A stretch of DNA of 64,000 bases from Proteles cristata cristata (GCA_017311185.1 JAESUZ010003383.1:352848-416847), one strand, 5' to 3'; counted from the stretch's first letter, positions 1-10,620 are shown. A program made the numbers and translations. The notes: generated by a model not told the origin, from the letters alone.

Positions 1-279
1 ACTGTCTCCCTTCCTGATGCTCCTTCTTCCATCATCTTTCATTAAATATCACTATTTATTACACAAATTCTTAAGCCTCGTTTCCCTTCACTTCATCACA
101 CATAGTTAGCAAAGGCAGAACCAGAGTCAAGTCCAACTGTGCCTACTTAGTGTATGCATCTTAATTATAGGGCATAGGAAACACAGACAATCTCTGACTT
201 GTATCACTTTCAATGTATAGAGATGAACTTCAAATGGCTCTTAATGGTGTCCAGCAGTCTAATGCCAAGTCCCTTTTTT
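1..279. other. Unassigned single-copy-looking sequence
   Basis: No repeat, exon or RNA gene is recognised. The stretch abuts the start of the L2 relic and could be a more decayed part of it. Confidence 0.4.
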
Positions 280-1300
280 CCTTTAAGTCTCCACCATCTT
301 CTCCCTGACTCTCACTCTCTGGCTTTATTCTCAATACCTGCCTTACTGAGAAAAGTGACGCAGTCATAAGAGAATGCTCCACCATATTTGCTCACAAGTT
401 AGCACACACACTCTGCCTTTCTACCTTGCATTATAGCAGCAATGCTCTTTCAAAGAGTTGCCTATATTCATCATCTCTAATTCCTCTCCTCCCACTATTC
501 TGCAAGTAAGCATCTTATATTAAGTCAAGTATCTGATCCCACCACTCTGCCAAAACCACACTTCCCAAGGCCACCACGAACCTCTACACTGTTAATGCCA
601 ATGGCCAGTTTTCAGCCTCAATACTGTTCAACTTGTCAGCAATATTTCAGGAAGTTGGTCAGTTCCTCCTAATTCACACACCTTTTTCTCCTTTACTTTG
701 CTTCCAGAACACTACTTTCTTGGTTTTCTTTCCATTATATTGGCCATTCCTCCATGACCATGGCTGATTTCTTCTCTTTGCTCCAATCTCTTAGTTTAGG
801 GGTGATCTAGGACTCCATTCTTGTTCAAATTCCTTACCTACCCTCCCTGCTCTGGTGTTCCTATATCATCCCGTAATTTTAAACACCACTTAAATGCAAT
901 GACTCCAAGATTAATATTTTCAACACGAGCCTCTCTCATGAACTCCAAATACCTATAGCTACCTTTCTATATTTCCATTTAAGATTTCCAGCACATCTTA
1001 AACCTAACTTGTGTTCCTCATCTTCCCCCCACATTCTAAACCTGCTATACCCCAGTCTCCTCATTTCAGGCATTCATCCTTAGGTCAAGATATTTGCAGC
1101 CATCTTTGAGTTTTATCTTCTCTTACGTCCCACTTCTGGGCAATTCGTTCAATGCATCCAACAGATTTCCAAGTCAGAGTTTTGGCTCTTCTGGTTCTTT
1201 CTGTTTAGAAAGAATTTCTTCCAAACCTCCTTCAGTTGCTACCCAGTACCTTCTCAGTGACTTTCCTATTGCAAACTGAATGATATCCCCTCTAAAACTT
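280..1300 (+). mobile_element. L2 (CR1-clade LINE) reverse-transcriptase region, decayed
   Basis: Several phrases match, in order, my memory of the L2 ORF2 coding strand: a CTTACTGAGAAAA block near 350, TCAAAGAGTTGCCTATATTC near 450, the CCACCACTCTGCCAAAAC block near 540, a 'caaggccaccacgaacctct' block near 566, the TCCTGG-like TTCTTGGTTTTC block near 720, then CTCATGAACTCCAAATACC near 940 and CATCTTAAACCTAACTTGTG near 990. It is a non-LTR retrotransposon relic predating the carnivore split. Frames are broken throughout; the longest surviving piece is 61 codons at 1094-1279, so no product is made. The 3' part is cut by the SINE at 1308. Edges are approximate. Confidence 0.75.
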
Positions 1301-1307
1301 ACTCTCA

Positions 1308-1536
1308 GCGTGCCTGGGTGGCTCAGTCAGTTAAGTGTCTGACTTTGGCTCAGGTCATGATTTCGTGGTTTGTGGGTTTGAGCCCCGCATCAGGTTCTGT
1401 GCTGGCAGCTCAGAGTCTCGAGCTTGTTTCAGATTCTGTGTCTCACACTCTCTCTGCCCCTCCCCCACTCATGCTCTGTCTCTCTCTCAAAAATAAAAAT
1501 AAACTATAAAAATATTTTAAAAAATAAAAATAAATA
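1308..1536 (+). mobile_element. CAN-SINE (feliform tRNA-Lys SINE)
   Basis: The head TGCCTGGGTGGCTCAGTCAG contains the A-box region and GGGTTTGAGCC is the B box. The body, CT-rich stretch and A-rich tail follow in the usual order. Flanks AAAACTTACTCT and AAAACTCATCCTCT look like a worn target-site duplication. The tail has grown into an AAATAAAAAT repeat. Short reading frames through it are translations of the SINE and not genes. Confidence 0.95.
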
Positions 1537-1599
1537 AAAATAAAACTCATCCTCTAGTTAATTTTTCTCTACATTTATGAAACAGTATATAGAATACAC

Positions 1600-1805
1600 T
1601 CATATACTCTTTTAAGTACTGTCACAAATATTAACCCATTTAAGTTTAATATAACTCTATGAGATGCATACTATTATTATTACCCCTATTCTACACATGA
1701 AAAAAATGGACGCACAGAGAAATTAATAACTTGCCAAAGGTCACACAGTTGTCATCAGACAGAGATGGAATTAAAATCAAGGAGTCTGACTCCAGCCATT
1801 CCGAC
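1600..1805 (-). mobile_element. MIR SINE
   Basis: Reverse-strand MIR is recognised from ATTATTATTACCCCTATTCT, a degenerate 'cagatgagg' block, AACTTGCCAAAGGTCACACA and GAGTCTGACTCCAGCC. It is an ancient mammalian tRNA-derived SINE whose conserved core is the most readable part. Confidence 0.88.
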
Positions 1806-1854
1806 ATGTGGCCTTTCCAAAGTACTTATAACCTTCTGGCATGCTGGATATATT

Positions 1855-2000
1855 TCAATCATTCATTTGTTTACTGTCTGTCTCACTCCTCTAGAATGTT
1901 AGCTCTATTGGGGCAGGGAGGTTTTAATGTTTCTGTCACTGCTATCCTCCCAGGATTTAGAACAGACTGTAATACATAGTACCAGCTCAGTAAATACCTC
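1855..2000 (+). mobile_element. L2 3' end
   Basis: The L2 3' terminal phrase is present in order: TCTAGAATGTTAGCTCTATT, GGGGCAGGGAGGTTTT, CACTGCTATCCTCCCAGGAT, then a 'cctggcacatagtagg' equivalent and CAGTAAATACC. It may be the displaced 3' end of the L2 coding relic upstream, with the SINE and MIR between them. Confidence 0.85.
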
Positions 2001-2544
2001 TGGACCAAATAGAGAATGGGTGACTGGACCAATAGAGAGCAATGCTATTCCAAAATGAACAAAACCATCACTCAAGAGGTTCATGTAGCTCTGAATAAAC
2101 AGTATTCATTAGAGTTATTTTAATTGGCTATAATTGTTAAAGGCTATTTTTTTCCAACTGGGATCAGCATGCTTATAAGTGAGTGGGCAACATGCCATTC
2201 ATTCAATCTGATGATTACTAGAGATTTTAGCAAAAGTAACAAGTAAATTTCAGTTCCAAAATAGCAGGGCTCAAGAGCTGGCAATCAGATAAGAGAGTGG
2301 ATCAGATTGGGGAAAATTTGGACAATCTTTGGTAAGATCAAAGACAATTATTGGTATTGAGAGGCTATGCCAATTTTAATTTGCATCAATTAAATTAAAT
2401 TAAATTAAATTAAATCCTCTTTCAATGTAAGGTTACCTGCTCTTGCAGAATGCCAACTCAGGAAAGTGAGTGATCTGCCCTCATTTTAAAGCCAAAATAA
2501 AACACAGGGATTAACCACTCGCTGACACCCACTGGGCCAGTTGC
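2001..2544. other. Unassigned sequence
   Basis: No recognised repeat or gene apart from the short TTAAA array listed separately. Confidence 0.4.
2388..2415. repeat. (TTAAA)n microsatellite
   Basis: About five uninterrupted TTAAA/AAATT units are visible directly. Confidence 0.95.
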
Positions 2545-2780
2545 TTTAGGCACAATGCTTGGGCTTTAGATTTCTGGACACTGCCGGCCAGAAGCTCAGT
2601 GACTCCACACCAGTTACTCGCCCTCTCTAATCCTTATTTTCTCTGTTTGGGACATGAAAATAATAATAACAAGACCTATAACGTAAATGTGAAGAGAGTG
2701 TTAACTTAGTAGATGCAGTAAAGCTTTCATCACTGTATCTGGGAAGTCATAGGCACTTGGTAAGTACAAGCAGTGAAAGT
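2545..2780 (+). mobile_element. MIR SINE
   Basis: Forward MIR pattern: GCTTGGGCTTTAGATTTCTG, CCAGTTACTCGCCCTCTCTA, then CTGTTTGGGACATGAAAATA followed by ATAATAATAAC and a GGCACTTGGTAAGTA end. Confidence 0.8.
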
Positions 2781-2814
2781 CTGTCATGCACCTGCCTTTC
2801 CCCACTCAGGTTAT

Positions 2815-2905
2815 TTGCTCAGAGTTTCTTGTAAGGGGCAGAGCTGGGATTCACATCTCTGTTGGCCCGACCCCTGGCCTACCACACTACCCTGCTGCCC
2901 CTTGC
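2815..2905 (-). mobile_element. MIR SINE fragment
   Basis: The core 'ggcagagctgggattcacat' and the following GACCCCTGGCCTACCACAC match reverse-strand MIR. The rest of the element is missing or too worn. Confidence 0.7.
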
Positions 2906-2929
2906 AATACTTTCTTGAATAGTAAGAGT

Positions 2930-3115
2930 ATTAATAATGAGATCTTTTATATGTTCAGAAATTACTATGTGCCAGGTTTATTCTGGGAGCTTGACATAAA
3001 ACTTAACTCATTTAAACTTCACAGCAGCCTCATGAAGTTAGACCCTAACATTAATCTCAAAAGTAGATCCAGAGAGCAATGCGAGGCCAAGGTTACACGG
3101 TTAATACGGGCCAAT
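2930..3115 (-). mobile_element. MIR SINE
   Basis: Reverse MIR is recognised from ATTACTATGTGCCAGGTTTA, AACTCATTTAAACTTCACAG, CCTCATGAAGTTAGACCCTA and AGGCCAAGGTTACACGGTTA. A 121-codon reading frame over this and the previous MIR is a chance frame. Confidence 0.85.
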
Positions 3116-3128
3116 GCTAAGAGTCCAG

Positions 3129-3232
3129 CCAGGCAGCTTGACCTCCCGTAGCCCAAGAAACCACCAGAAGGTAACTCTAACCAGGAAGCTTGACATCCCG
3201 TAGCCCAAGAAACCACTGGAAGGTAATTCTCT
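3129..3232. repeat. 52-bp tandem duplication, two copies
   Basis: Copies at 3129-3180 and 3181-3232 begin CCAGGCAGCTTGAC and CCAGGAAGCTTGAC and share TAGCCCAAGAAACCA. They differ at 7 of 52 positions and abut with no spacer. It resembles a replication-slippage or end-joining duplication of unique sequence at the edge of a MIR. Confidence 0.95.
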
Positions 3233-3777
3233 GATAAAGAACGGTGATTCCAGTTCCAAGTTTGCTGTTCATAAACTTTTGCTATAATTAAACCTTGATT
3301 TTCCTATGTGGAAATCCAATTGTCATACAGGCTCTCTGACACAGTAATTAGCAGTAATAATAGTAATAACATCTTTTCCTGGGCTGAAAAATCTGACACT
3401 GACTAAAGCAGCCAATCTAAATAATTGATATTAATTACACAAGGTTTTTAGGAATAATCTGCCTGAAACAACTCTGAAATGAGAGGATTAAAAGGCAGAG
3501 ATAATTCTCAGCAGCTGCTGAAATGGCATTATGCAGAGACGTGACTGACGCCAGCTTGTCAAAGCATGCCTTGTCTTCACTGCTCAGCCTACATCCTGTC
3601 ACCAGGACGGTCGGGCAGACCATTCATCGGCCAGTGAACAACTTATTTTGCCCAGAAAATCCCTTCATGTTTCTCCACGCCAGTCTCTTTGTAACTGAAA
3701 TATTTCTGCTTTCTCTTCCTGTAGTCGACTTCAGCTTTACAGTTTTGTAAAGATGGGTCATGGATTCCTGGTAGCAC
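3233..3777. other. Unassigned sequence
   Basis: No repeat or exon recognised. Reading frames here are under 80 codons on both strands and resemble no known protein. Confidence 0.4.
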
Positions 3778-4136
3778 TGATCTGTTGGGGCTGCTGGTGG
3801 CTCAGACATCAGAAATTTATTTTTCCCCAGTTCTGGAGGTCTCCCACATTTTCCCACCATCCTGATCTCTGGGGGCCTCTTTGGCTCGTAGGAGGCTGGC
3901 TTCTCCTAGTGTTGTTGTGTAGTCTTCCCTTTCTGCTCACATTTATCTGCATTCTAATCTCTTCTTCTTAGAAGAACATCAGTCATATTGGATTTGAGCC
4001 CAACCTAATCACCTCATTTTAACTTCATTGCTGTTTTAAGGACCTTGTCTTCAAAGACAGTCACAGGCTAGAATACTGAGTGTTAGGACTTCAACATATA
4101 AATTTGTGGGGGCCACGATTCAGCCCATAACACTGG
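3778..4136 (-). mobile_element. MaLR solo LTR (MST/MLT1 type)
   Basis: Reverse-strand MaLR LTR phrases occur in order: GGGGCTGCTGGTGGCTCAGA, AGAAATTTATTTTTCCCCAG, TTCTGGAGGTCT, CACCTCATTTTAACTTC, TGTTAGGACTTCAACATATA and the end GATTCAGCCCATAACAC. It is an old solo LTR of the ERVL-MaLR group with no internal region. Subfamily not assigned. Confidence 0.8.
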
Positions 4137-4349
4137 TAGATCTCATTGTCCTAAACCAATTTTGTTGTGATGCCTCCATCCTCAGCACCCCTCCTCTGTC
4201 AAGGGAAGCCTGTAGGGAGGCAGTGGGAACACCTGTGCATCTGGATGAGAACAATGTAGCCACCCTGATTCCTGTTGCCACAAAGGTTGAAACATCAGGC
4301 CATAGATGCCCCGATCCATAATCTAAAGCACAGATTTGGGGAAGGGAGA

Positions 4350-4585
4350 AAGAACATAAACTGAGCACCTCTTCAGCCTAAGAATAATGCAAGATGATGT
4401 CTTTTACATACTATGTTTAATTTAAAACTCTCAACAACCTTATGACATGGGTATTATTATCCCAGTTTTAGAGATAAAAAAAAAAAAAAAAGAAAAAAAA
4501 AAGAGCCTCAGATAGTTGAATAAGCTTGTCAAAAGGTCACATGATTAGTAACAGTGGATCTAGCAGTTTTGAATTCAAGCCTCGT
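4350..4585 (-). mobile_element. MIR SINE with internal poly-A expansion
   Basis: Reverse MIR phrases: AAACTGAGCACCTCTTCAGC, CTCTCAACAACCTTATGACA, GTATTATTATCCCAGTTTTA, AGCTTGTCAAAAGGTCACAT. An A-rich run at 4478-4501 sits where the 'gaggaaactgag' block should be. Confidence 0.82.
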
Positions 4586-4586
4586 A

Positions 4587-4760
4587 GAGAGAAAAAAGAA
4601 GGGAAGGCAAGGCAAAGACAGGAAAATAAAGAGGAAAGGAGAGGAAAGGAAAATAAAGAGGGAAGGGAAGGGAAGGGAAGGGAAGGGAAGGGAAGGGAAG
4701 GAAAAGAGAAGAAGGGAGTGGGAGATGGAGGGCATAAGGGTAATAAGGAGAAGGAGCAAC
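4587..4760. repeat. Purine-rich tract with (GGGAA)n core
   Basis: This is nearly pure purine on the + strand. About eight GGGAA units lie near 4660-4700, flanked by irregular GGAAAATAAAGA and GAGAAGG stretches. The long lysine/arginine/glutamate and Phe/Leu/Ser reading frames across it on both strands are artefacts of the repeat. Confidence 0.95.
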
Positions 4761-6404
4761 TGAATTACATTTAAAACCACTAGGACAACTGTTTGATCAC
4801 AGCAGAAAAGTTTAAATTCACATTTCCCCCCAAATGAACCATTTTATAGCACAATAAAAGACAGCAGCATGTGATACTATCTAATGCCACCCGTTTGTTT
4901 AATCATTACATTCTTACAACCTCCCCAGACGACCATCACGTGGGCCCCAGAACAATCTGCAGGTCCAACAGCCTGCCTTTCTTTCCCATAACATTCAGAA
5001 GCATCTGCCTCAGAGGTGAGACGGGCTCCAGACTCCTCTGGTCTCGGTTAGAGTAGTTGTAGGCCTGTGCATCTCTGCATTGACATTTTGGAGCAATTCC
5101 TTCTGATTGAAGATAAAGAAATTGCTGTGAGAATCCCCTGGGAGGGAGGGACTGGCAGGGGTAGAATAACAAACATCAAGGATTCCTGTGTTACACAAAG
5201 AGATCAGGGAAAGAAAAGGAAAGTTCCATGTAGGAGGTCCCTCCTCTGTTAGTGGTTGACAGATGAGACTGCCCCAGGAGTTAGCCCATCACATTTGCTG
5301 GTGAGCATGAGGATTATGGGAAAGGCAATTCTTGGGAATTCTGATGGGCGTCTGTGTCCAGAGACTGCTTCTGAGTTTCACTGGGTCCAGAAGCACCTCT
5401 GGTTGAAAAGCACTGACTTAGCTGGTCCCCGCATTTCCTTCTATCTTCAGAATTACTGGCTCTCTAAATTTTAATAAGTTCAGTTTCCCCGAGAACCTCT
5501 GGATTGGATTACACCTGCTCAGAACATATGGTCCTGTGCACGGGAGATGGGTACCTAAGAATGAAAGACACATTAGTGGACAGTTTGAGAAGTTTCCAGG
5601 AGCAAAATGTAGTTGAATATTCTTTCCTAATGTTAAGTTGAGCTCATATTAAGGGTCAGTGTTAAAAGGCCCTAGAGGATTTATAAATAAAACAGATGGG
5701 CCCAAGATTGGATCGTAATAGGACCCAGATGTGGGTCCTGGATGCAGACTGCAAAGATAGGCACCCGTTTCAGAGACTAGCATCCCTTGTCCTCTGAAAT
5801 GAAAAAGGAAAGAGCTCCATCTTTCTGGAGGATCAGGCCCCCACTGAGACCCTGGCTCTACTTATTATTTCATCTTCAAATGATGAGATGGAGAATAGAG
5901 TACAGCATTTATAAAGCCATATGCTCTGGGAACTCAAGCTGGGACAATATTTTGGCTTGCCCTAAATTTAATGTAGTTTTTATATATGGACATAAAATAT
6001 ACATTTTTGGAATCTCCTCTTCATAATTATTTGGTAACCCCACTTTTGAATTCTGGCCGACCTGTCTATTTTAATGCTGCTGGAAACTTTACTTCATACC
6101 ACACCAGGGAGGGGGACATAGAGAGGCTGAGAAGTTGGAGAACTCAGAGATTACACATACTAAGGGGGGGTCATAAAAATCAGTTTAAAATTTAATGCAA
6201 AAAGGCTGTGGGCACCTAACCATTCAAGTCAGAAGATAATGCAGATGGAAAGTAGGGTTGAGCTTCCAGAAAGTGGTATATTTTTGGTAATTTCTTTGAA
6301 AGGTATACAATAGTACTCATCTTGGCCAATCCTTATATGAGTTAAACATGTTTCTAGCCATGTTTTGGGACCCCCTTCCCATTTGGAAAAAGTAACCACC
6401 ATCA
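4761..6404. other. Unassigned sequence, possible worn hAT fragment
   Basis: No exon or clear repeat recognised. At about 5280-5432, GGGAATTCTGATGGGCGTCT and the end GGTTGAAAAGCACTGA faintly recall a MER5-type hAT element whose terminus reads GGTTGAGAACCACTG; I give that sub-call about 0.3. The rest shows nothing. Confidence 0.35.
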
Positions 6405-6615
6405 TAGTAAAAGTAAAAATAGCTCTTATTGAACTTGTTCTATGTGGTAGGCATTGTGCCAGACAGTTATGCTATCTGTAAATTCTCATAACAATCCTGA
6501 TGTCTTATTATATCTACCTCACAGTTGAGAGTTTATAGAAATTAAAATTCTAGCCCATGTCCACACCAAAACCATGAATCTTTGACTCTAAAAGCCATGA
6601 TCTTTCCAAAATGCA
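6405..6615 (-). mobile_element. MIR SINE
   Basis: Reverse MIR: TAGCTCTTATTGAACTTGTT, ATGTGGTAGGCATTGTGCCA, AATTCTCATAACAATCCTGA, then a CTACCTCACAGTTGAGAG block and a degenerate 3' side. Confidence 0.82.
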
Positions 6616-6754
6616 AATCCAGATCCAGATTTTACACACACAGCAATATTGTGGACACCTGCATTAATTGATTTAACAAATCCTATGAGGTGGGAATCAT
6701 GGTTTCTCCTGTGAAACCCTGGAGTAAAATTCATGATCCCTGTTTCATCTTTAA

Positions 6755-6958
6755 AATTTTTTTTCTATTTATTCATTTTTGAGAGAGACAGAGATAGCAC
6801 TAGTGGGGGAGGGGCAGAGAGAGGGTGAGAGAAAGAATCCCAAGCAGGTTCCCCACTGTCAGGGCAGAGCCTGAGGCAGGGCTTGAAATCACAAAACCAT
6901 GAGATCATAACCTGAGCCAAAATCTACCACTTAACTGACTGAGCCACCTAGGCGCCCC
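6755..6958 (-). mobile_element. CAN-SINE
   Basis: Reverse-strand element from its T-rich tail to the head complement TGAGCCACCTAGGCGCCCC. Flanking copies TGTTTCATCTTTAA (6741-6754) and TGTTTCAGCTCTTAA (6961-6975) are a slightly worn target-site duplication. Confidence 0.95.
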
Positions 6959-7194
6959 ATTGTTTCAGCTCTTAATGGCTTCTCTCTGGTTAATGTGAAA
7001 TGATTTACCACATCTAGCCTCTTCCTCATTTGAGTCACAAAGTAGTGAGGGAACATTTGTACATGTGAAAAAGAGATAAACTAAATTTAATGACTCTGGG
7101 AAATTGTGAATTTTTATTATTTGAGCGAGGTCTAAGAGCAGTGGTTGATCAGATATTCTCTAAAGCTACATTGCCTAGCTTTAAAGCTCATTTT

Positions 7195-7660
7195 GCCTAT
7201 TCTTGGTTAAGTGATCTTGATCAAGTTCCTTACTTTCTCTGCATCACATTTTTTCCTTTCTTTGTTATTTTAAGGTTTTTTTTTTATGTTTGTTTGTTTT
7301 TCAGAGAGAGAAACAGAGACAGAGCACCAGCAGGAGAGGAGCAGAGAGAGAGAGTGAGAGAGAGAGAGAGACAGAATCCAAAGCAGGCTTCAGGCTCTAA
7401 GCTGTTAGCACAGAGCCCGACCCGGGACTTGAACCCATGAACCATGGGATCATGACCTGAGCCGAAGTCAGGCACTTAACTGACTGAGCCAACCAGGCAC
7501 CCCCACATTTTTTCATTTCTGGCTTTCTTCACCAGTACCTGCCTGGGCACGGTGGCTGAGGCGATTATATGAGATGATGCTTAAAACCATCCATGGTGCA
7601 TGGCAGGAACTCAGTACTTACTGTTCTTAATAATATTGTTATGATCATTACATTACTGCT
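7195..7660 (+). mobile_element. MIR SINE split by a CAN-SINE
   Basis: Forward MIR: AGTGATCTTGATCAAGTTCC, CTTACTTTCTCTGCATCACA, then after the inserted SINE a continuation through GATTATATGAGATGATGCTT and GGCAGGAACTCAGTACTTAC. The two halves join sensibly once 7262-7520 is removed. Confidence 0.8.
7262..7503 (-). mobile_element. CAN-SINE inside a MIR
   Basis: Reverse element with an expanded GAGA tract. Target-site duplication CACATTTTTTCCTTTCT (7245-7261) and CACATTTTTTCATTTCT (7504-7520) has one mismatch. The 116-codon frame at 7090-7440 runs from MIR into this element and is not a gene. Confidence 0.96.
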
Positions 7661-8283
7661 ATTCTTTCTCTTGACTTTAACTCTTCAACTCATTAAGTAA
7701 CCAGGCTGGCTAACCAGGCACAGGCTGAGCAGCACATGGCTCTGGCACATAGGCAGCTCTAGGTAGCCTTGGTGTGCCACTTGGTTTTTATGTGACAGAC
7801 TTTTGTCACCACTGGTCTCCTAGATTCCTAAAACACTATATGTTAAAAATTAAAAGCAGAAGAAGTCACATTTACAGTCAATTGCTTTTTGACAAGGGTA
7901 CCAAGGTGATTCAATGGGGAAAGGAGAATCTTTTAAATAAATGCTGCTGAGACAACTAGCTATGCATAAGGCATCATACCTCACACCATATAGAAAACTA
8001 CATTCAAAATGGAGTACAGATGTGAGCAGAAGAGCTAAAACTACAAAGCTCTTAGAAGGAAACACATAATTTAAGGACCTAGTGTTGGTAAAAGCTTTGT
8101 TAGATATGACACTAAAAGGATTAAATATATTTAAAATATTCTGTTTCAGAGAATTCTATCAAAAAAGTGAAAAGACAGCTCACAAAAGGGAAAACCATTT
8201 GCAAATCACGTGTCTGTATCTAGAATGTATAATTTTTAGAATTCAATGATAAAAAATACAACATTTAAAAATGCATAAAGAAT

Positions 8284-8454
8284 TGAGACACCTGGGTGGC
8301 TCAGTTGGATAAGTGTCCAACGTCAGCTCAGGCCATGATCTCATGGTTTGTGCTGACAGCTCAGAGCCTGGAGCCTGCTTTGGATTCTGTGTCTCGCTCT
8401 CTCTCTCACATTCTGTTTGTCTCTCTCTCTCAAAAATAAACAAACATTAAAAAA
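8284..8454 (+). mobile_element. CAN-SINE lacking the B box
   Basis: The head AGACACCTGGGTGGCTCAG and body GCTGACAGCTCAGAGCCTGG are present, but the segment holding the B box (GGTTCGAGCC in relatives) is gone: CATGGTTTGTG joins directly to CTGACAGCTC. The flanking target-site duplication (8263-8283 and 8455-8475) is 21 of 21 identical. Confidence 0.96.
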
Positions 8455-8775
8455 ATTTAAAAATGCATAAAGAATCTGAATAAACAATTTGCCAAAGAGG
8501 ATATATAAATGGACAATAGCTTATAAAAAAATTTACAGCATCATTAGCCATCAATCAATGAAATGCAAAAGAAAACCACACTGATATACCACTTCACATC
8601 CATTAGGATGGCTATCATTATAATGATAGGTAATAACGACTGTTAGAGAGGACATGGAGGAATTGGAACTCTTATATGGCACTAATGAGAATATAGAACG
8701 GTGCATCTTCTTTGGAAAACAATGTGGAAGTGCTCAGAGATTAAACACGGAATTACAATATGACCCAATGTTTCC

Positions 8776-8892
8776 TTTTCCAAAAATTTTTAATAGTTTT
8801 TTGTCAAGTTGGTTTCCATATAATACGCAGTGCTCATCCCCACAAGTGCCCATCACCCCCCATCCCCTCTCCCCCATACCGATCAGTTCTCA
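8776..8892 (-). mobile_element. 5'-truncated carnivore L1 3' end
   Basis: Read in reverse it contains GGGGATGAGCACTGCGTATT and an A-rich end, matching the carnivore L1 3' UTR phrase GGGATGAGCACTGGGTGTT. Flanks CCAATGTTTCCT (from 8765) and CCAATGTTTCT (from 8893) are a near-perfect target duplication. It landed in the older L1, whose text resumes at 8904. Confidence 0.85.
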
Positions 8893-9410
8893 CCAATGTT
8901 TCTAAGAATATACACAAGAAAAGTGAATACACGTGTGTGCATAAAACTGGCACATACATTTTTATATCAGCTTTATTCCTAATAGTAGAAAAAAAGGGAC
9001 AAATGTCAATGAATCTAAATGTCAATGAACTGATAAGTAAATGAGGAAATGTTGAACAGCAGTGCAATGCATATTATTTGTCCAGTAAAAGGAATGCGGA
9101 ACTGATACGTGCTACACCGTGGGTGAAACTTGAAAACATACTAAGTGAAAAAATCTGGTCATAAAAGATCATATAGTTTATGATTCCATATTTGTATAAA
9201 ATATTCAGAATAGCCAAATCCATAGAGACAGAATTATTGAGTTAGTGTCTGCTCAGGGTTATGGAGGCTGGAAGTAAGTGTCTACTAATGGTTATGGAGT
9301 TTTTATGGGGGTGATTAACATGTTCTAAAATTAATTGTGGTGATGGTTACATGACTCTGTGAATATACTAAAAGCCATTGAACTGTACAGAATAAATAAT
9401 AAAAGAAAAG

Positions 9411-9856
9411 AATTGGAGATTGTGGCCTTAGAAGAACTAACGGAAAAAATGACACAGACTAAGTCACCTGGTCATGAGGGAGAGTCATAGACATTAGTGG
9501 GATGTTGGTAAAGAAGAAGAAAAAATGATCTCAAAATTAATAACCTGAGAAAAAGGTACATTTCAGTGCATGTTTCAAATTAGAAATCAATAGAGTCCTT
9601 AGATCTTTATAGGGAAATAAATCCTGCCAGAATCCTTTTCTTCTGGGTAGTATTAAGTGGTGACATCTATGGATAAAAATAAATGCCTTGTCACACAACA
9701 TTAACACCTAGGATTATACACTAACAGTCTACCCGTATAAAAAAAATATGCAGGGGAATTGAGTTATCCACAGAACTTTGGAATAATTGTCTTTCCTGAC
9801 CTGAGTTTCAGCCATAATAAGACAACCAAGTCCTATCAATTCTTCATCAGTAACAT
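9411..9856. other. Unassigned sequence
   Basis: Nothing recognised between the L1 3' end and the next SINE. Confidence 0.4.
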
Positions 9857-10068
9857 TTCTTTTTTAATTGATTGATTAATCTTTATTCAGAGAGAGAGAG
9901 CATATGAGCAGGAAAGAGGGGCAGACAAAGAGGAGGAGAGAATCTCAAGCAGCTCCTCACTGTCAGCAGAGAGTCCAACGTGGGGCTCCATCCTACGCAC
10001 CATGAGATCATGACCAGAGCTGAAATTAAGAGTCGGATGCTCAACAAACTGGGCCACCCAGGGGTCCC
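9857..10068 (-). mobile_element. CAN-SINE
   Basis: Reverse element ending GGGCCACCCAGGGGTCCC. The target-site duplication CATCAGTAACAT (9845-9856 and 10069-10080) is identical on both sides. Confidence 0.96.
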
Positions 10069-10239
10069 CATCAGTAACATCTCCTACCTTTGTCTATTCT
10101 AACCACTACCAGCTTCTTACTACCTCACACCTCTACTGTTTCCATAGCTGCTCAAAAGCTCCCTGCTTTATTATAATTTACTTTTTTCCCCAATGTACTC
10201 AACATATTGCTGTCAAATCATCTTAATATAGGCTGTTAT

Positions 10240-10620
10240 TTAATTCAAGTGTCCAGGAATATTCAATCTGTCACTCCCTCTAGGAAAAATGTCCAAGTTC
10301 TTCATTTTGACACTCAAGGACATCCTTTATCATGTGCAAAGTTGTTTATTCCAAATCGCCTTCTGATTCTCCTATGTCTGCTCTTCCAACTGAACCGCCC
10401 TGAACAAGGATCTGTTAGTATTTCCCTCTGCACCCTGCTTTTCTCTTAACAGAGCTAACTTCTACCAACTTTTAAAAGTGCAGTGCTTTTTTACTTTGTC
10501 ACCAATGCTAGGATCAAATTCTACATTGAATGAAGCTTGGCCTTTTCTAAGAAATGTTCTCTGATCATTCCAGGCTACTATGATTTCTGACTCACTCTTA
10601 ACATCTACTGTATTTCAATA
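10240..10620 (+). mobile_element. L2 3' region, worn
   Basis: AGGAAAAATGTCCAAGTTCT, TTGACACTCAAGGACATCCT and CTAAGAAATGTTCTCTGATC follow the order of the L2 3' region (consensus 'aggataaagtccaaactcc', 'ggcattcaaggccct', 'gaggccttccctgacc'). Confidence 0.6.

Larger units (their letters stand above)
7855..9410 (+). mobile_element. Old L1 (L1M-type) 3' end, interrupted twice
   Basis: The end of L1 ORF2 and the 3' UTR are recognised: AATTGCTTTTTGACAAGGGT, GATTCAATGGGGAAAGGAGA, ATACCTCACACCATATAGAA, CATTAGGATGGCTATCATTA, AATATGACCCAATG, then AGGAATGCGGAACTGATACG, GAAACTTGAAAACATACTAA and GGTGATGGTTACATGACTCT. Reading frames are destroyed. It carries a CAN-SINE at 8284 and a reverse carnivore L1 3' fragment at 8776. 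Confidence 0.92.

Noticed and set aside
2786..3151. 121-codon plus-strand frame
   Set aside because: It runs over two antisense MIR elements.
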